From an uncultured Eubacteriales bacterium (GTDB lineage: Bacteria; Bacillota; Clostridia; Oscillospirales; Oscillospiraceae): DNA of 7,074 nt. The stretch covers positions 1 through 7,074 of the forward strand of contig USEU01000074.1 in the NCBI GenBank assembly GCA_900553805.1, written 5' to 3'. Made by a program: the position numbers and the translations under genes. Every line of letters begins with the position of its first letter. Within the stretch, counting starts at the first letter, position 1. Of the stretch, positions 3,704 through 7,074 are shown piece after piece. A model generated the notes under the pieces. It was given only the letters and a program-made list of their open reading frames with translations, was not told the origin of the DNA and made no database searches.

Positions 3704-6343
3704 ATGTCTCATAAGTACGTCTACCTGTTCACCGAGGGCAACGGGAAAATGCGAGAGCTCCTGGGCGGCAAGGGGGCCAATTTGGCCGAAATGACCAACA
3801 TTGGCCTGCCGGTTCCCCAGGGCTTTACTATTTCTACCGAGGCTTGCACCCAATACTATGAGGACGGCCAGAAGATCAACGACGAGATCATGTCCCAGAT
3901 CATGGAATATGTGGACAAGATGGAGCAAATCAACGGCAAGAAATTCGGCTCTCTGGAAAATCCGCTGCTGGTCTCCGTCCGCTCCGGCGCCCGCGCTTCC
4001 ATGCCCGGCATGATGGATACCATTCTGAACCTGGGCCTGAACGACGATGTGGTGGAGGCCATGATCAAGGGCAATCCCGATCCCAAGTTTGCCCGGTTCG
4101 TGTGGGACTCCTACCGCCGGTTCATCCAGATGTTCTCCGACGTGGTCATGGAGGTCGGCAAGAAGTATTTCGAGCAGCTTATCGATGAGATGAAGAAGAA
4201 GAAGGGCGTCCAGTTCGACGTGGAGCTGACCGCTGACGACCTGAAGGAGCTGGCCGGCCAGTTCAAGGCGGAGTACAAGGCCAAGCTGGGTGTGGACTTC
4301 CCCAGCGACCCCAAGACCCAGCTGTACGAGGCTATCCGCGCCGTGTTCCGTTCCTGGGATAACCCCCGCGCCAACGTCTACCGCCGTGACAACGACATCC
4401 CCTATTCCTGGGGCACTGCCGTCAACGTCATGCCCATGGTGTTCGGCAACCTGAACGACAATTCCGGCACCGGCGTCGCCTTTACCCGCGACCCCGCCAC
4501 TGGCGAAAAGCACCTGATGGGCGAATTCCTGACCAACGCCCAGGGCGAGGACGTGGTGGCCGGTGTCCGTACCCCCATGCCCATTGCCCAGATGGCCGAG
4601 AAATTCCCCGAGGCCTATACGCAGTTCACCCAGGTGTGCGCCCTGCTGGAGGATCACTACCGGGATATGCAGGACATGGAGTTCACCGTGGAAAACGGCA
4701 AGCTCTACATGCTCCAGACCCGTAACGGCAAGCGTACCGCCAAGGCCGCGCTGAAGATCGCCTGCGACCTGCTGGACGAGGGCATGATCGACGAGAAGAA
4801 GGCCGTGGCCATGATCGATCCCCGGAACCTGGATACCCTGCTGCATCCCCAGTTCGACGCCAAGGTGCTGAAGGCCTCTACCCCCATCGGCAAGGGCTTG
4901 GGCGCTTCCCCCGGAGCTGCCTGCGGCAAGATTGTCTTCACCGCTGAGGACGCTGAGACCTGGGCCGCCCGCAAGGAAAAGGTGGTCCTGGTTCGCCTGG
5001 AGACCTCTCCCGAGGATATCACCGGCATGAAGGTCGCCCAGGGCATTCTGACCGTGCGCGGCGGCATGACCTCCCACGCGGCTGTGGTTGCCCGCGGCAT
5101 GGGTTCCTGCTGTGTTTCCGGCTGCGGCGATATCGTGATGGACGAGGAGAATAAGCAGTTCACGCTGGGCGGCAAGACCTTCCACGAGGGCGACTGCATC
5201 TCCATCGACGGCAGCACCGGCAATATCTATGACGGCATCATCCCCACCGTGGACGCCGAGATCGCCGGTGAGTTCGGCCGCATCATGGCGCTGGCCGATA
5301 AATATCGCAAGCTGAGCGTGCGCACCAATGCCGACACCCCCGCCGACGCCAAGAAGGCGAAGGAGCTGGGCGCGGAAGGCATCGGCCTGTGCCGTACCGA
5401 GCACATGTTCTTTGAGCCGGAGCGCATTGCGGCATTCCGCGAGATGATCTGCTCCGACACCGTGCAGGAGCGGGAGGCCGCGCTGGAGAAGATCCTGCCC
5501 TATCAGCAGGGCGACTTCGAGAAGCTGTATGAGGCACTGGAGGGAATGCCCGTGTGCATTCGCTTCCTGGATCCCCCGCTGCATGAGTTCGTGCCCACCA
5601 GCGATTACGAAATCGAAATGCTGGCCCAGGCCCAGAATAAGTCCGTGGCAAGCATCCGGGCCATCATCGCCGCCCTGCATGAGTTCAACCCCATGATGGG
5701 CCACCGTGGCTGCCGCCTGGCCGTCACCTATCCCGAGATCGCCGCCATGCAGACCAGGGCCATCATCCGCGCCGCCATCAACGTGAAGAAGGCACACCCC
5801 GATTGGAACATCGTGCCGGAGATCATGATCCCCCTGGTGGGCGAGGTGAAGGAGCTGGCCTACGTCAAGAAGACCGTGGTCAAGATCGCCGATGAGGAGA
5901 TTGCCGCTGCCGGTATCGAGATGCACTACGAGGTCGGCACCATGATCGAGATCCCCCGCGCCGCTCTGACCGCTGACGAGATCGCCAAGGAGGCTGAATT
6001 CTTCTGCTTCGGCACCAACGATCTGACCCAGATGACCTTCGGCTTCTCCCGCGACGACGCCGGTAAGTTCCTCGGCTCCTACTACGATGCCAAGATCTAC
6101 GAGAACGATCCCTTTGCCAAGCTGGATCAGGTGGGCGTCGGCTCCCTGATGAAGACCGCCATCAAGCTGGGCAAATCCGTCCGCCCCGATCTGCACTGCG
6201 GCATCTGCGGTGAGCACGGCGGCGACCCCAGCTCCGTGGAGTTCTGCCACAAGATCGGCCTGGACTACGTTTCCTGCAGCCCCTTCCGCGTGCCCATCGC
6301 CCGCCTGGCTGCCGCACAGGCTGCCATCAAGGACGAGCAGTAA
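3704..6343 (+). CDS. ppdK: Pyruvate, phosphate dikinase (PPDK), 879 aa
   Basis: This cytosolic enzyme catalyses ATP + phosphate + pyruvate <-> AMP + PPi + phosphoenolpyruvate. In anaerobic Clostridia it can serve PPi-linked glycolysis or PEP synthesis. The domain order is complete: an N-terminal ATP-grasp nucleotide-binding region (GGKGANL with Lys23; Arg93; Arg340), a central swivelling phosphohistidine domain with GGMTSHAAVVAR (Thr456, catalytic His458), and a C-terminal PEP/pyruvate TIM barrel (Arg564, Arg620, Glu749, Asn772, Asp773, and Cys835 in HCGICGEHGGD). These line up, with an offset of 1-4 residues, with the active-site residues I recall for the Clostridium symbiosum enzyme. The length is normal. 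The start at 3704 gives the family opening and has AAAGGGG upstream; a frame-extending ATG at 3668 is less likely. Codons are strongly C-ending, typical of high expression. Thr456 is the site modified by DUF299-type PPDK regulators elsewhere, but no such gene is in this window. Confidence 0.98.
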   Translation: MSHKYVYLFTEGNGKMRELLGGKGANLAEMTNIGLPVPQGFTISTEACTQYYEDGQKINDEIMSQIMEYVDKMEQINGKKFGSLENPLLVSVRSGARASMPGMMDTILNLGLNDDVVEAMIKGNPDPKFARFVWDSYRRFIQMFSDVVMEVGKKYFEQLIDEMKKKKGVQFDVELTADDLKELAGQFKAEYKAKLGVDFPSDPKTQLYEAIRAVFRSWDNPRANVYRRDNDIPYSWGTAVNVMPMVFGNLNDNSGTGVAFTRDPATGEKHLMGEFLTNAQGEDVVAGVRTPMPIAQMAEKFPEAYTQFTQVCALLEDHYRDMQDMEFTVENGKLYMLQTRNGKRTAKAALKIACDLLDEGMIDEKKAVAMIDPRNLDTLLHPQFDAKVLKASTPIGKGLGASPGAACGKIVFTAEDAETWAARKEKVVLVRLETSPEDITGMKVAQGILTVRGGMTSHAAVVARGMGSCCVSGCGDIVMDEENKQFTLGGKTFHEGDCISIDGSTGNIYDGIIPTVDAEIAGEFGRIMALADKYRKLSVRTNADTPADAKKAKELGAEGIGLCRTEHMFFEPERIAAFREMICSDTVQEREAALEKILPYQQGDFEKLYEALEGMPVCIRFLDPPLHEFVPTSDYEIEMLAQAQNKSVASIRAIIAALHEFNPMMGHRGCRLAVTYPEIAAMQTRAIIRAAINVKKAHPDWNIVPEIMIPLVGEVKELAYVKKTVVKIADEEIAAAGIEMHYEVGTMIEIPRAALTADEIAKEAEFFCFGTNDLTQMTFGFSRDDAGKFLGSYYDAKIYENDPFAKLDQVGVGSLMKTAIKLGKSVRPDLHCGICGEHGGDPSSVEFCHKIGLDYVSCSPFRVPIARLAAAQAAIKDEQ

Positions 6344-6353
6344 TTAAACATGG

Positions 6354-6388
6354 TTTCCCCCTCGTGAGTCTCACGAGGGGGAAATTTT
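6354..6388 (+). terminator. Rho-independent terminator after ppdK
   Basis: A perfect 14-base stem has its left arm at 6354-6367 (TTTCCCCCTCGTGA) and right arm at 6371-6384 (TCACGAGGGGGAAA). A 3-base GTC loop joins the arms, and TTTT (6385-6388) follows. It starts 10 bases after the ppdK stop. The T-run is short and is followed by CC and the next gene's ribosome binding site, so partial read-through is conceivable. Confidence 0.88.
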
Positions 6389-6390
6389 CC

Positions 6391-6399
6391 AAAGGAGGG
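6391..6399 (+). promoter_or_regulatory. Ribosome binding site deciding the DUF2441 gene start
   Basis: AAAGGAGGG lies 9 bases before ATG at 6409. It rules against the in-frame GTG at 6364, which lies inside the terminator stem. Confidence 0.8.
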
Positions 6400-6408
6400 A
6401 ATGACGGA

Positions 6409-6942
6409 ATGCTTGTCTACCATGTTGTGACGGACCGGCCAATGGCCCTGGGGCAGCGGCTCCGCTTTGATGAGGGCCATTGCAGCGGTGTCTGCCGCCG
6501 GGTGCAGGAAAAGGAAGCGGCAGTGGCAGCGGTCTATGCTTCGCCGGAGCAATATAGGGGCGCAGCATTGGAACATCACCTGGCGGTTGCCCTGCGAGAG
6601 CTGGCGATGGAGGAGGTACGGCAGGAGGAATACCCCGACTATCCCTCGAGGCTGCGCTGCCTGTACGCATCCGGGACGCTGGCGGAGGCGGAGCGCTGGG
6701 CGGCGTTCTTTGCAGAGCTGGGGCGGCCCACCTATGCCATTGTAAAAATCAAGGTAGATGGAAGTTCCTTCTGCGCAGACGCGGAGCGCTGCTTTGATGG
6801 AAGCGCCGATCATGCCCTCAATCGCCGCCTGGCAAGGGAATACTGGGATAATCCCTATGACGGCTCCGGCGTGTGTGAAATGCTGGTGGATGGGCAGATC
6901 GACGTTGTTGAGATCGTAAAGGAAATCAATGCCAATGTTTAG
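6409..6942 (+). CDS. DUF2441 family protein, possible ADP-ribosyltransferase-like fold, 177 aa
   Basis: The protein matches the DUF2441 family from end to end: MLVYHVVTDRPMxLGQ at the start, LRELAxEEVR and YPSRLRCLYAS in the middle, and EMLVDGxIxVVEIVKEINAN at the end. The family has no established function. The order YH (His5), then LYAS with a following TLAEAERWA helix (Tyr86/Ser88), then a late EMLVDG strand (Glu157) resembles the His-Tyr/Ser-Glu layout of ADP-ribosyltransferase folds such as DarT-like or RNA 2'-phosphotransferase proteins; that is my inference. It is predicted cytosolic, with no signal peptide or membrane segment. ATG at 6409 is chosen because AAAGGAGGG precedes it. No promoter is visible between the ppdK terminator and this gene, so expression may depend on read-through from ppdK. 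The product could be a toxin-like or a housekeeping modifier; the context does not decide. Confidence 0.85.
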   Translation: MLVYHVVTDRPMALGQRLRFDEGHCSGVCRRVQEKEAAVAAVYASPEQYRGAALEHHLAVALRELAMEEVRQEEYPDYPSRLRCLYASGTLAEAERWAAFFAELGRPTYAIVKIKVDGSSFCADAERCFDGSADHALNRRLAREYWDNPYDGSGVCEMLVDGQIDVVEIVKEINANV

Positions 6943-7074
6943 GGAAACTCTGAAGGAGAGCCGGGGGCCGATGATATGGTGCAGCCGGTAAAAATGATGG
7001 ACGAGGGAAAAAGAATATATGTTAGGGCAACACCGCGCAATTGTGTCTGCGAGCCGCAGCCGTCTTTTTGCCCC
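6943..7074 (+). other. Intergenic tail; possible gene start cut by the window end
   Basis: A Shine-Dalgarno-like AAGGAGAG (6952-6959) follows the DUF2441 stop. ATG at 6971 closes after six codons. ATG at 6976 opens a frame that runs through the window end (33 codons, MVQPVKMMDE...), but its spacing from the ribosome-binding sequence is long and the translation matches nothing I know. I see no promoter. The last 50 bases hold an inverted repeat listed separately. Confidence 0.3.
7025..7073. repeat. Nested inverted repeat at the window end
   Basis: An outer pair GGGCAA (7025-7030) and TTGCCC (7068-7073) encloses an inner perfect hairpin CTGCG-AGC-CGCAG (7047-7059), followed by a TTTTT run (7065-7069). 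A further ACAC/GTGT pair (7030-7033, 7043-7046) lies between them, overlapping the outer arm by one base. It could be a transcript hairpin, a dispersed repeat, or the end of a mobile element continuing beyond the window. Confidence 0.4.

Noticed and set aside
3698..6250. An 850-codon open frame on the minus strand opposite ppdK.
   Set aside because: It is a shadow of the C-ending codons of ppdK. Its translation is repetitive in His, Gly, Leu and Asp with no domain, and ppdK on the other strand is unmistakable.
6364..6408. GTG at 6364 as the start of the DUF2441 protein.
   Set aside because: It lies inside the terminator stem, has no ribosome binding site, and would add residues outside the conserved family start.

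Overview
The window looks like chromosomal DNA of a gut-type Clostridia. An Oscillospiraceae relative (Flavonifractor/Intestinimonas-like) is my best guess, from the style of the pyruvate phosphate dikinase and DUF2441 proteins, AGGAGG-type ribosome binding sites, TTGxxx-N17-TATACT promoters and G/C-ending codons. That placement is inference, since there is no rRNA or marker gene. All supported genes lie on the + strand. There is no tRNA, rRNA, CRISPR array or recognisable transposase.

Layout: (1) 9-1355, an AAA_14/DUF4143 ATPase whose upstream region is off the window, closed by a strong terminator (1371-1406). (2) 1407-1474, a compact control region with three copies of ATATTRTTCCG at about two-helical-turn spacing, the last lying inside a near-consensus sigma-A promoter. 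(3) 1500-3482, an apparent four-gene operon: a Fic enzyme with an N-terminal helix-turn-helix and its own inhibitory motif, an undescribed 30-residue ORF, a low-molecular-weight protein-tyrosine phosphatase, and a cysteine-rich DUF2284 protein coupled to the phosphatase by a GTGA overlap. (4) 3561-3703, the ppdK control region, with phased TTGC repeats and an extended -10 promoter. (5) 3704-6343, ppdK, complete with all catalytic residues I could check. (6) 6354-6388, a 14-bp perfect hairpin terminator. (7) 6409-6942, a DUF2441 protein whose ribosome binding site starts three bases after the hairpin's T-run and which has no visible promoter. (8) 6943-7074, a short tail with a nested inverted repeat cut by the window end.

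The central metabolic gene is ppdK, which interconverts pyruvate and phosphoenolpyruvate using ATP/AMP and Pi/PPi. It is flanked by accessory genes with a protein-modification flavour: a Fic protein, a tyrosine phosphatase and, by my reading, a possible ADP-ribosyltransferase-fold protein (DUF2441). Whether these form one system is unproven. The best-supported unusual features are the repeat-controlled promoter of the HTH-Fic operon and the small ORF embedded in it. I see no clear-cut new defence system.
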